Below are positions 10,158-19,600 of a stretch of DNA of 64,000 bases, one piece after another. The DNA is taken from contig NZ_JAUFQP010000013.1 in assembly GCF_030409805.1 (NCBI RefSeq), positions 812,501 to 876,500 of the forward strand. The letters are read 5' to 3'. Both the position numbers and the translations under genes were made by a program. The DNA is from Algibacter miyuki (GTDB lineage Bacteria > Bacteroidota > Bacteroidia > Flavobacteriales > Flavobacteriaceae). Below the pieces are notes generated by a model that was not told where the DNA came from, ran no database searches, and saw only the letters and a list, made by a program, of their open reading frames with translations. Each line of letters starts with the position of its first letter. The first letter of the stretch is position 1.

Positions 10158-10410
10158 TCGAAGTTTTGGTCAATAAAAATATTAGGAGCAAAGTTACATA
10201 TTCTATTTGAGAAAGGTTAGCTCGGTTGGGGTTGGTATTGGATTAATTACAACAGGATTGTTTTTTAGTCTAAATAGCTGTTGTTTAAGTTTTTTCTTAC
10301 TAAAATATAAGGTTTTTGTACTTTTATAAGGTAAGTATATAGGTAAATGGCCGTTCATGGATTGTATAATGATTTTCTTGTATGTTGATTTTCAGGGGTT
10401 TTGACGCTTC

Positions 10411-10467
10411 AAAGTGTATTTCGTCGATTAAATTTAAAAAAAAATCAATAAAAAGTGTATTTCATCG
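10411..10467 (+). repeat. Pair of 16-bp direct repeats upstream of the spr operon
   Basis: AAAGTGTATTTCGTCG (10411-10426) and AAAGTGTATTTCATCG (10452-10467) differ at one base, and the flanking ATTAAATTT/TTAAAATTG is also similar. The copies are 41 bp apart, about four helical turns, so a dimeric regulator could bind both from the same face. They sit about 40 and 80 bp upstream of the -7 element, as activator sites often do. Confidence 0.6.
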
Positions 10468-10473
10468 TTAAAA

Positions 10474-10506
10474 TTGACGTTTGATGGATAAAAATATGTA
10501 TTTTTG
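10474..10506 (+). promoter_or_regulatory. Predicted promoter of the spr operon
   Basis: TATTTTTG at 10499-10506 matches the Bacteroidota -7 consensus TAnnTTTG. TTG at 10474-10476 could be the -33 element at a 22-base spacing. The transcript would begin near 10513 with a leader of about 45 bases before the first start codon. Confidence 0.5.
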
Positions 10507-10556
10507 ATTAAAGTTTAGAGTCGATTACAATTGAAGCTAAGTTAAAACTAAATGTC

Positions 10557-11870
10557 ATGAAAAACTTTACATTAATCACCTTAATATTTCTTACCGTGTC
10601 GGGCAGTATTTTTGCCCAACAAGAAAAAGGTATCATAGGCGCTAATAATTGGTTGGAAAACTGGACAGAGTTTAAACCAAACCAAAGCGATTATAGAGAG
10701 CCAAATAAAATACTAACAGGGAATATTAGCGAAGATATTACTTTAAACAAACGCGATACCTATATTATTATGGGCAGTGTTTTTGTAACTAATAATGCGA
10801 CGCTTACTATTGAACCTGGAACGGTTATTATTGGTGATTCAGATTCTAAAGCATCACTTACAATTACCAAAGGCGCCACAATTATGGCCGATGGTTTAGA
10901 AACCGATCCTATTGTTTTTACTTCAAATAAAAGTGTAAAGCGTGCTGGAGATTGGGGAGGCATCATGATTTTGGGCGATGGCCCATTAAATAAATTTGGT
11001 AATGGTTCGGTAGCATCTTTTCATTCCGATCTTAATCCTAGTAATTATGCGCATACAAGTTATGGTGGTGACAATTTAGAAGGTTGCTCTGGTGTAATGC
11101 GTTATGTGCGTATAGAATATGCCGGAAAAAGAATTAAGGGAGCCGGTTATTTAAATGGACTTTTATTAGCTGGCGTAGGAAAACACACTATATTTGATAA
11201 TGTGATGATAAGTTATGCTGCTGGAGATGCTGTTGAAGTTTGGGGTGGCGAAGTAGTACTAGATAAAATAGTATCGTACAGAACGAATAGTAACGATTTT
11301 AAGTTTAACTATGGAGCACAATGCGAATTAACTAATTCGCTATCTGTGAGATCGCCATATATATCAAGTAGTGAAGGATCAAGATGTTTAATGGTTTTAA
11401 GCTACGACGAAATTTCAGAAGTTGATTTTACTAAAAAAGGAACTTCGGTACACGCCAAAAATATAACCATGCTGAATGATAGCGAAGATGTACAGGCTGA
11501 TATTGAAAAAGGCTTGGTTAAGGAAGCTATTTTTGTAGCCCAAAACGCATCGTTAAACATGAGTAAAAGTGTTATTTCTGGTTTTAATCCCGCTGTTTTG
11601 TTAGCCGAAACAATTAATATAAATCAAGAAAATTTGGATAAATTAAAATTCAGTAACATGTATTTTAATAACTGTAACGGAAATATTTTTGTTGAAAATA
11701 ACACCAATAATGAAGATTTAGAAAACTGGTACGGTAACGCAGCCTTTTATAATGTGTATTCTAAAAGTCATAATGCAGAAACATTTATTGATATTAGAAA
11801 CGAACGTAGACCAGATTTTAGGTTACGAATTAACAAAATTATTGCATCACACGATGTTGAAAATGATTAA
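10557..11870 (+). CDS. Secreted right-handed beta-helix-like protein, first gene of the spr operon
   Basis: 437 residues with a signal peptide (1-20, ending SIFA before QQEK). Seen: short repeated strands typical of a right-handed parallel beta-helix (TLTIEPGTVIIGD, SLTITKGATIMADG, and LLLAGVGKHTIFDNVMISYA), ending with an RPDFRLR segment. No T9SS C-terminal sorting domain and no catalytic motif were recognised, so it may stay in the periplasm or outer membrane. In Flavobacterium johnsoniae a gene of unknown role precedes sprC in the sprB operon, and this protein holds the same place. Function unknown; do not read it as an enzyme. Confidence 0.75.
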   Translation: MKNFTLITLIFLTVSGSIFAQQEKGIIGANNWLENWTEFKPNQSDYREPNKILTGNISEDITLNKRDTYIIMGSVFVTNNATLTIEPGTVIIGDSDSKASLTITKGATIMADGLETDPIVFTSNKSVKRAGDWGGIMILGDGPLNKFGNGSVASFHSDLNPSNYAHTSYGGDNLEGCSGVMRYVRIEYAGKRIKGAGYLNGLLLAGVGKHTIFDNVMISYAAGDAVEVWGGEVVLDKIVSYRTNSNDFKFNYGAQCELTNSLSVRSPYISSSEGSRCLMVLSYDEISEVDFTKKGTSVHAKNITMLNDSEDVQADIEKGLVKEAIFVAQNASLNMSKSVISGFNPAVLLAETININQENLDKLKFSNMYFNNCNGNIFVENNTNNEDLENWYGNAAFYNVYSKSHNAETFIDIRNERRPDFRLRINKIIASHDVEND

Positions 11871-12023
11871 TAACCCAAAACCCCATACATTGAAATAACT
11901 CTAGAACACTTTTTATTTCCAGTTTAAGCTCTCATAAATTTGGAGAATTCTATATATGTATTAACACACGCGTTGGTGCAATAATGATTTCTAGATTTTT
12001 AAGTACTAAAAAGATAATATTGA

Positions 12024-13466
12024 ATGAGATATTTAACTGCTATTATTTTTTTTGCCTTGAGTTTTATCGCAACAGGACATGCCCAAATAGTTATAGGAAA
12101 ACCTAGCTTAGGTTTTTCGCAAGCTTGCGCTAGTCCATCTTTTAATACCTATCACACCACGTTTGCATTTTCTCCAGATACTGCGCTTGAAGCATCTAAT
12201 CAGTTTACAATAGAACTTTCCGATGCCACAGGAGATTTCTCTAGCGCTTCAATAATTTACACCTCAACACCCGGAGAGGTAACAACATCGCCAGCAACAT
12301 TAACTTTTTCGCTACCTAACACAACCTCTGGCGAAAGTTATAAATTACGAATTAAAAGTACAGCTCCTGTGGCTAGTAGTACAGCTTCTGTTGCTTTTGC
12401 GGCCTATTATAAAATTCAGAATACGCCATTTTCTATTAATAATTTAATTGAAACAGGATCTTATTGTTCTGGTGGAAGCTATCTTTTGACGATAGATAAC
12501 CCTGGAGATTCCATGAACGATTCTCCTCTAAAATATCCATCATTATCATTCAATTGGTTTCGCGTAACAGGTTTAACATCTTCAGAATTTGTAGCTAGCG
12601 GAAATACCTTAGCGGTAAATACCCCGGGTGTTTATTTTGCTGAAACTAATTATGGTACCTGTACATCAGACTCGTTTTCTAATCGGGTTACTGTTGGAGA
12701 ATTAGAAACGGGTGTCACCACATTCGATATTAAGTCGAGTATAGAAATTCCGTATTGTGCAAGCGAAGGGCCAACCACTTTAACAGCTATTAACGGATCG
12801 GCATATCAGTGGTATATTAACGGAACCGAAATTCCTGGTGCTACAAACCAAATGTATAGCACTAATTTAGAAGGAACTTATTCGGTAAATGTAGATTTAG
12901 GAAACTGTTCTACAAGTGCATCAATAGTTTTAGAAAACACAGATTTCACGGCTAGTATTAATGTAGATGAAACCAATATTATTGAACCCGACGAGACTTT
13001 GGAAGTTATTGTAGAGACTACGGCGATAAACCCTGAATTTGTTTGGTATTTAAATGATACACCAATAACAGGAGCTTCAACAGATACTTTTAAAGCCAGT
13101 CAAAAAGGAAACTATAAGGTTGAAGTAAAACAAACTTCAGGATGCGTATCCATAATAACATTTGAGTTTGAGGTGGATAAAATGGTCGATTTATTTCCCG
13201 ATGTTGAAAATATCCCGAACGTTATTAGCCCGAATGGAGACGGCGAAAACGATACTTGGGTTATTCCAATAAGTTATGTAAGCGGCACCACTTCCGAAGT
13301 TATAATTATGAGTTCCCAAGGCGAAATTGTTTTTAAAACTGATGATTATCAAAATAATTGGCCACAAGAACCGCTAGAATTAAACGGTATAAATCCGGTC
13401 TATTATTATATAATAACAACAGCTAATAAAGAAAAGAAGCAAGGTTCCATAACCGTCATAAAGTAG
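12024..13466 (+). CDS. sprC: SprC-like secreted protein with type B T9SS sorting domain
   Basis: 480 residues; signal peptide 1-20 ending GHA before Q. The body is made of Ig-like beta domains rich in Ser, Thr and paired Cys (for example SAYQWYINGTEIPGA near 275 and FVWYLNDTPITGA near 340). The last 85 residues open with VISPNGDGENDTW and end QGSITVIK, the gliding-motility-associated (CHU_C, type B) C-terminal signal that directs export through the T9SS. Gene order makes this SprC, a protein needed for efficient SprB-dependent gliding in F. johnsoniae. Its exact job is not established. Only one base separates its stop from the sprD start. Confidence 0.85.
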   Translation: MRYLTAIIFFALSFIATGHAQIVIGKPSLGFSQACASPSFNTYHTTFAFSPDTALEASNQFTIELSDATGDFSSASIIYTSTPGEVTTSPATLTFSLPNTTSGESYKLRIKSTAPVASSTASVAFAAYYKIQNTPFSINNLIETGSYCSGGSYLLTIDNPGDSMNDSPLKYPSLSFNWFRVTGLTSSEFVASGNTLAVNTPGVYFAETNYGTCTSDSFSNRVTVGELETGVTTFDIKSSIEIPYCASEGPTTLTAINGSAYQWYINGTEIPGATNQMYSTNLEGTYSVNVDLGNCSTSASIVLENTDFTASINVDETNIIEPDETLEVIVETTAINPEFVWYLNDTPITGASTDTFKASQKGNYKVEVKQTSGCVSIITFEFEVDKMVDLFPDVENIPNVISPNGDGENDTWVIPISYVSGTTSEVIIMSSQGEIVFKTDDYQNNWPQEPLELNGINPVYYYIITTANKEKKQGSITVIK

Positions 13467-13467
13467 C

Positions 13468-16400
13468 GTGAAAAAATATATTTTACATATCGTAATATTG
13501 CTTTGTTTAGCCCAGCTCCATTCTCAAGAGAATGGCGTTGTTGCGTTTACGCTTCCCGTGAGGAATTCTTTGAAATTCAATAAATATGCACTCCATCCAA
13601 CCTTTAGTTTTGTGCGCGAACAAAATAAATACATCACTGTTACCAACAAAAAACAATGGATACAATTCGATAATGCACCACAAACTTATTTGGTGAGTTA
13701 TTCTGGTCGTCTTAGTGAAAATACAGGTTTAGGTGTAGGCCTTTTTCAACAAGATTATGGCGTTTTTTCTAATTTTGGAGGCATTTTAAATTTTGCCTAT
13801 AATGCCGTTTTTAATAGAGATAGCAACTTAACATTTGGTGCTAATGTGGCCTTTTATCAAAGTGGGATTAATGAAGGACGAGTTGTTACTAATTTTCCTG
13901 ATTCGGCATTAAATTCTATTGAAAAAAGTGCTGTAGTAACAATAAACCCAGGATTGAATTACGGAACCGCATTTTTCGATTTTGGAATTTCGGTTAACAA
14001 TTTAGTGTCTTATAATTTGAATGCTTCCGAGTTGATAGAAGATAATCCGGAGCAAAATATTCAGGGGCATATCATGTATACTGGTTATATGCAAAACCGT
14101 GGTTTTTTTGATAATACTAAATTTTCGGGATTATTAAGAACAGAAGTCGGACAAGAAGAAACCTTGTTTTCGGGGCTTATGATGCTTACTGTACCAAAAG
14201 GAATTTGGGGACAAATTGGATATCACACACGTTACGGCGCGTCGGTGGGATTAGGTTTAAACATAAGCAACCAAATAGGATTGGAATATAATTACGAAAA
14301 ATCTTTAGGTAAGTTTTCAGGATTTGGCGTTTCTCATGAAATTACTTTGGCTTATAAATTCAAAAAGAAGTACAGATATAATTATAGCGATGATGATAAA
14401 GAGGTAGGACTTTTTTCTTCATCCAATAAAAGAAGAAAATCAACAGTAAAACGCAGTAAAAATACGCAGTCTTCGGAAAGTGATAAAGAAAGGTTTAGAG
14501 CTAACCGAGTGGCTAGCGCTCAAAAAGCGGCAGAGCGAAAAGCAAAATACGAAGCTGAAAAATTAGCCAAAGCAGAAGCCGTTGCAAAAGCAAAGGAATT
14601 AGCAATAGAAAAAGCGAAACAAGAAGCTATTGTTAAGGCAGAAAGAATTGCTGAAGAAAAAGCTAAAGCAGCAGAAGTTGCTCAAGCTAAAAAAGTAGCT
14701 CAAGAAAAAGCTAGAGCAGAAGCACTTGCCAAAGTTGAACGAACAGCAGAAGAAAAGGCACGAGCAAAACGTGGTAGAAATAATGAAAGTACAGAAAGTG
14801 ATAACGAAATATTTAGAGCCAATCGAATAGCAAATGCTAAAAAAGCTGAAGAAGTTGCTCAAGCGAAACAATTGGCAGAAGCGCAGGCTAAAGCGGTAGA
14901 AGTTGCTCAAGCAAAACAGTTAGCAGAAGAAGTTGCTCAAGCTAAACAATTGGTAGAAGCGCAAGCTAAAGCTGAAGAAGTTGCTCAAGCGAAACAATTA
15001 GCCGAAGCGCAAGCTAAAGCTGAAGAAGTTGCTCAAGCGAAACAATTGGCAGAAGCCCAAGCTAAAGCTGAAGAAGTTGCTCAAGCAAAACAATTAGCCG
15101 AAGCGCAAGCTAAAGCCGAAGAAGTTACTCAAGCGAAACAGTTGGCCGAAGCACAGGCTAAAGCAGCAGAAGTTGCTCAAGCAAAACAGTTAGCAGAAGC
15201 GCAAGCTAAAGCCGAAGAAGTTGCTCAAGCAAAGCAATTGGCAGAAGCCCAAGTTAAAGCGGAAGAAGTTGCCCAAGCGAAACAGTTGGCCGAAGCACAG
15301 GCTAAAGCAGCAGAAGTTGCTCAAGCGAAACAATTGGCAGAAGCCCAAGCTAAAGCTGAAGAAGTTGCTCAAGCAAAACAGTTAGCAGAAGCGCAAGCTA
15401 AAGCAGCAGAAGTTGCTCAAGCAAAACAATTAGCCGAAGCGCAAGCTAAAGCTGAAGAAGTTGCTCAAGCGAAACAATTGGCAGAAGCGCAAGCTAAAGC
15501 AGCAGAAGTTGCTCAAGCAAAACAGTTAGCAGAAGCGCAGGCTAAAGCTGCAGAAGTTGCTCAAGCGAAACAATTAGCAGAAGCACAGGCTAAAGCGGAA
15601 GAAGTTGCTCAAGCAAAACAATTAGCCGAAGCGCAAGCTAAAGCGAAAGAAGTTGTTTCAGAAAGTCAAAATAAAAACGGTGAAACTTCCAAAGCAAAAG
15701 AAATTGCTGATGTTCTTGGAAATGGACCAATGGACGCTGCAACACGTGCCATGATCGATTTAACAAAATTAACCGATGCGTCGAAAATAGAACAACGCGA
15801 TTTATTAAATCGATTGAATGAAAAAATGTCTGGTAAGCAAAAAGACTTAGACGATTTAAAAAAGGAAAATGATTTAAGAGATCAAGGTATTGTAAGTGCT
15901 CCAAAGCCTTTTAAAAGTGTGTCTGCAGAAAATGCCGCATTAGAAGCTTTAAAAATAGAGCTTGAAGCGGTGATTAATAATAGAAGTGCAAAAATTAAAG
16001 AAATAGAAACATTATATAAAGCACGATTGAAAAAAGTAAAAAGTAAAGAGGATACTGTTAACATGATTTACTTAGATGCTATTGAGATTTTCAATAAAGA
16101 ACAAAAAGAAGCAAGGGAAGCAAAAGCGAAGGTGGAGGAAACTTTAGAGCGCATTAAGATTGCTACCGATATAGAAAGAAAACGTCGTATAAAAAAGGCT
16201 GCTTATGATAATGAAGAAGATCGTTATGTTAAAGATCGAGCAGCATTAAAAAGCATTAAGCAATTTACAGAAGAAAGCGCTATACCTCTTAAATCTGAAG
16301 ATTTCGATTTTGGAGATATTCAAAGTAATATCCAAATTGTGAAAGCAGTTAAAAATGCCGAAAGTGGTTATTATATGGTTGTTGCAGTGCATTCCGATGT

Positions 16401-16599
16401 GGTTCAAAGAGACGCCTTTTTAGCAAAAGCGGTTGCTGCGGGACAGTCAAATATTGATTTCTTTTTCGATGTGACCAGTAATAAATATTTCATCTATTAT
16501 GAAAAGTTTAATGATATCGAAAGCGCCACAAGAATGTTGCAGTCTAAAGGAACAGAGCCATATAACAGTAAAATGTCTATGGTTAAAATAGAAAATTAA
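13468..16599 (+). CDS. sprD: SprD-like protein: PorP/SprF-type barrel, long repeat coiled coil, SPOR-like end
   Basis: 1043 residues from a GTG start, one base after sprC. Signal peptide 1-19 (ends LHS before Q). Residues 20-300 resemble the PorP/SprF outer-membrane family. From about 315 to 460 the chain is Lys/Ala/Glu-rich. Residues 461-726 are 17 tandem copies of a 16-residue unit (EEVAQAKQLAEAQAKA), surely helical. After a mixed helical region, the last 85 residues (GYYMVVAVHSD ... KYFIYYEKFNDIESATRML) look like a SPOR-type domain, which in other proteins binds peptidoglycan. This fits a factor anchored in the outer membrane that reaches through the periplasm. SprD is required for proper SprB function in F. 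johnsoniae; the mechanism is unknown. Confidence 0.85.
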   Translation: MKKYILHIVILLCLAQLHSQENGVVAFTLPVRNSLKFNKYALHPTFSFVREQNKYITVTNKKQWIQFDNAPQTYLVSYSGRLSENTGLGVGLFQQDYGVFSNFGGILNFAYNAVFNRDSNLTFGANVAFYQSGINEGRVVTNFPDSALNSIEKSAVVTINPGLNYGTAFFDFGISVNNLVSYNLNASELIEDNPEQNIQGHIMYTGYMQNRGFFDNTKFSGLLRTEVGQEETLFSGLMMLTVPKGIWGQIGYHTRYGASVGLGLNISNQIGLEYNYEKSLGKFSGFGVSHEITLAYKFKKKYRYNYSDDDKEVGLFSSSNKRRKSTVKRSKNTQSSESDKERFRANRVASAQKAAERKAKYEAEKLAKAEAVAKAKELAIEKAKQEAIVKAERIAEEKAKAAEVAQAKKVAQEKARAEALAKVERTAEEKARAKRGRNNESTESDNEIFRANRIANAKKAEEVAQAKQLAEAQAKAVEVAQAKQLAEEVAQAKQLVEAQAKAEEVAQAKQLAEAQAKAEEVAQAKQLAEAQAKAEEVAQAKQLAEAQAKAEEVTQAKQLAEAQAKAAEVAQAKQLAEAQAKAEEVAQAKQLAEAQVKAEEVAQAKQLAEAQAKAAEVAQAKQLAEAQAKAEEVAQAKQLAEAQAKAAEVAQAKQLAEAQAKAEEVAQAKQLAEAQAKAAEVAQAKQLAEAQAKAAEVAQAKQLAEAQAKAEEVAQAKQLAEAQAKAKEVVSESQNKNGETSKAKEIADVLGNGPMDAATRAMIDLTKLTDASKIEQRDLLNRLNEKMSGKQKDLDDLKKENDLRDQGIVSAPKPFKSVSAENAALEALKIELEAVINNRSAKIKEIETLYKARLKKVKSKEDTVNMIYLDAIEIFNKEQKEAREAKAKVEETLERIKIATDIERKRRIKKAAYDNEEDRYVKDRAALKSIKQFTEESAIPLKSEDFDFGDIQSNIQIVKAVKNAESGYYMVVAVHSDVVQRDAFLAKAVAAGQSNIDFFFDVTSNKYFIYYEKFNDIESATRMLQSKGTEPYNSKMSMVKIEN
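14848..15645 (+). repeat. Tandem 48-bp coding repeats, 17 units, within sprD
   Basis: The unit encodes EEVAQAKQLAEAQAKA. I count 17 occurrences of E-V-(A/T)-Q-A-K-Q-L; the second unit is shortened to about 10 residues. The total of 798 bases is exactly 266 codons, so the frame is kept. Units differ mainly at silent third positions and at one Glu/Ala/Val site that alternates (EEV or AEV). Confidence 0.9.
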
Positions 16600-16677
16600 T
16601 AACATTAAAAATGTTAAGGATATTAATTTGTTTTTCATGAATAGCTCTGTGAAAAATAAATAAAAAAATATAATCGC

Positions 16678-19600
16678 ATGAAAAAAAATACGCACTTAAA
16701 AATTACCTTTTCGGTATTGTTGCTCTTACTGAGTTTGCAGACTTTTGCTCAAAATTTTGTGCCGTTTACGCCTCGATTTGATCAAGATTTAAAAGGAGAT
16801 ATTGTTTTAATAGGGAATAATATTTTAGGCCCTAGTAATAATGCATTCAATGATAGGTCGGTTTATAATGACGATGTTGATATGCGATATATTGATATCG
16901 ACGGAGATCCTTCAACCTTTAGTTCTACGAGTGCCGATTTGGGTATTCCAAACCCTAATTGTTATAAAATTATTTATGCAGGACTATATTGGGGTGGCGT
17001 TACGGCCGGAACAGCTCCAATTTCTGAAGTGAAATTTAAAGGTCCAACGGGCGATTATCATGATATTAATGGTACGGTTATTTTTCAAGCAACCAGTTTA
17101 GTCGCAAACGATAGTTATCCGTATTCTTGTTATGCTGATGTTACTAATATTGTTACCGCTTTAGGTAACGACTTAGGAACGTATACTGTAGCCAATGTAT
17201 CGAGTGCCGAGGGCGAAACAGGAGCGTTTAATCCAAGAAATCGTACAGGGTATTCTGCGGGTTGGTCACTTTTTGTGGTTTATGAAGATCCTACGTTACC
17301 CGGGAAATCCATCACTAGTTTCGATGGGTTTAGTGCTATTAGTACCAGCGTAAATTTAGATGTGCCTATTTCAGGGTTTAGAACCATTCCTGCACCAGCA
17401 CCAGTGCGTTCTACCTTTGCTTTTGCTACTTTAGAAGGCGATAGCCCTATTGTTAACGATAGATTAAAACTTAATGGCGTTAATCTGTCTTCTGCCGATC
17501 GTAGTGCGAGTAACTTTTTTAATAGTTCGGTAACTAATTTAAGCGCAACACCGGTAAATAACCGAAACCCAAATAGTGCTAATACACTTGGTTTTGATAC
17601 TGGAGTTATGGTGGTGCCAAATCCAGGAAATAACGTAATTGATAACAATGCAACCGATGCCATTGTACGATTAGAAAGTGGTGGAGATACTTATTTTCAG
17701 TACTTTTTCGCTTTGGCTGTCGAAATTATCGAGCCTAAAATTGTACTTACAAAAATTGTAGAAGATAATACGGGGACCAATATTGGTGGACAAGTTGTAG
17801 AACTTGGCGATCAATTAAATTACGTTATTGGTTTTCAAAACACAGGGAATGATGATGCTACCGAGCTTACTATTAGAGATGTATTACCAACAAATATTGT
17901 TTTTAATTATCCGGAAGACTTAGCAACATTACCGCCTGGTGTTTCGGTAGAGAGTTATACTGAAAGTACTCAAGAATTGGTTTTTAAGGTTGATAAATCG
18001 GTTGTTGAAGAAAACGATCCTCTTCAAGAAATTCGATTTGCGGTAACCGTCGTTTCAACCTGTAGTTTGTTGAGTGATGCCTGTTCAAACTTAATCGACA
18101 ATCAAGCGTTTGCAACATATAAAGGGACGCTTAATCCTAATTTTACCATTTCTGACGATCCTAGTTTTTCAGAGAATACAGGTTGCTTGTTAAACCCCGG
18201 AGCAACCAACTTTTTAGCTGACATTAATGATTGTGTTTTTGAAGAAGAAGTGATCCTGTGTGGCGCAAGTACCGAATTAAGAGCGGCAAATGGATATAAT
18301 AGTTATACCTGGTCTACAAGTCCGTCCTTAACACCTGTTATTGGAAATACGCAATCTATTACCGTAACGGAAACTGGAACATATTATGTTTATAATGAAG
18401 CCGTAGCGCCATGCCAATCGATTACCCAAGTTTTTAATGTGGTTAATTTTGGTGTAACCGTTGAAAATCCAGTGATTCCTTTTGCTGATGAGGTGGTAAT
18501 TTGTCCAAATGATGGGAAGCAATTACCTAATATATTTCTTTGTGGAGCGAATGATTCCACTGTAATTCAAACAGGGATATCCGATACATCATCCATCATT
18601 TGGGAGCAATTAGATGTTGCTAGTTGCGACGCTGTTATCGATCAAGATTGCGCTAATGAAAGTGATACCTGCTTATGGAATCAAGTAACTACCGGTCCTA
18701 ATTTTACCGCAGATACTGCCGGCCAATACCGATTAACCTTAAACTATTCAGGAGGTTGTTTTAGTCAATTTTATTTCAATGTATATGAAAATGTTTTAGA
18801 ACCAACCGTAACGTCTCGCGATATCTACTGTACCACGCCTGGCGAAATTGTTGTTGGTGGTGTGCCAAGTGGATATGAGTTTAGTATCGATGGTGTTAAT
18901 TTTCAAACAAGTAATGTGTTTTCCGTTTCTTCCGCAGATATTTATACGGTTTATGTAAGACAAATAGGAGTAACTCCAAACCCATGTGTTTTTACGGTTC
19001 CAGATGTTCAAATTCGTGATCGCGATTTTACAGCTTCCGTTATTATAGAACAACCGTTTTGTAATGGTGAAAAAGGCAGCGTTATTTTAGCCGCTAACGA
19101 TGTGCGACCTCAATATAATTTTTCAATTGTAAGTGGCGTAATGTCTATAAATAGTGTGGGGCCAATAACAGAAAGTAGTTATACGTTCGAGAATTTAAAC
19201 CCTGGATTTTATACGGTTAATATTTCTACGGAAGATGGCTGTGTTTATTCTGAAATTATAGAAATTATTAATCCGCCATTATTAACAGCAACATCGGCTT
19301 TAACCAGTCCTTTAACTTGTTCTGATGGTGAAATTACCGTGTATCCAGAAGGCGGAACAGCACCTTATTTCTACTTTGTAAATAGTACAACAGAATTTCA
19401 AACTGTACCAACAATTGATGTGACTTCCGCAGGTGTTTTTGATATTATGGTGATTGATTCAAACAATTGCGTTGCCAATACCTCTATAACTGTAGAAGAT
19501 AATCCAATACCAACTTTTACTACAACTCATAACGATATTTTATGTTATAATGATAATTCAGGAGAAATTGAATTTGATGTTACCAATGCAAACGGATACG

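Larger units (their letters stand above)
10158..10556. other. 399-bp AT-rich gap holding the spr operon control region
   Basis: No reading frame of interest on either strand. The left end carries the mutS2 -7 element (10189-10196, minus). The right end carries two direct repeats and a plus-strand -7 element, listed separately. The middle (10200-10400) shows nothing recognisable. Confidence 0.6.

Noticed and set aside
14599..15372. Minus-strand open frames rich in Phe, Ser and Cys opposite the sprD repeats
   Set aside because: They are antisense shadows of the Lys/Ala/Glu repeat codons and have no start context.
14848..15645. CRISPR-like array
   Set aside because: The 48-bp units are directly abutting, in frame and protein-coding; there are no spacers.
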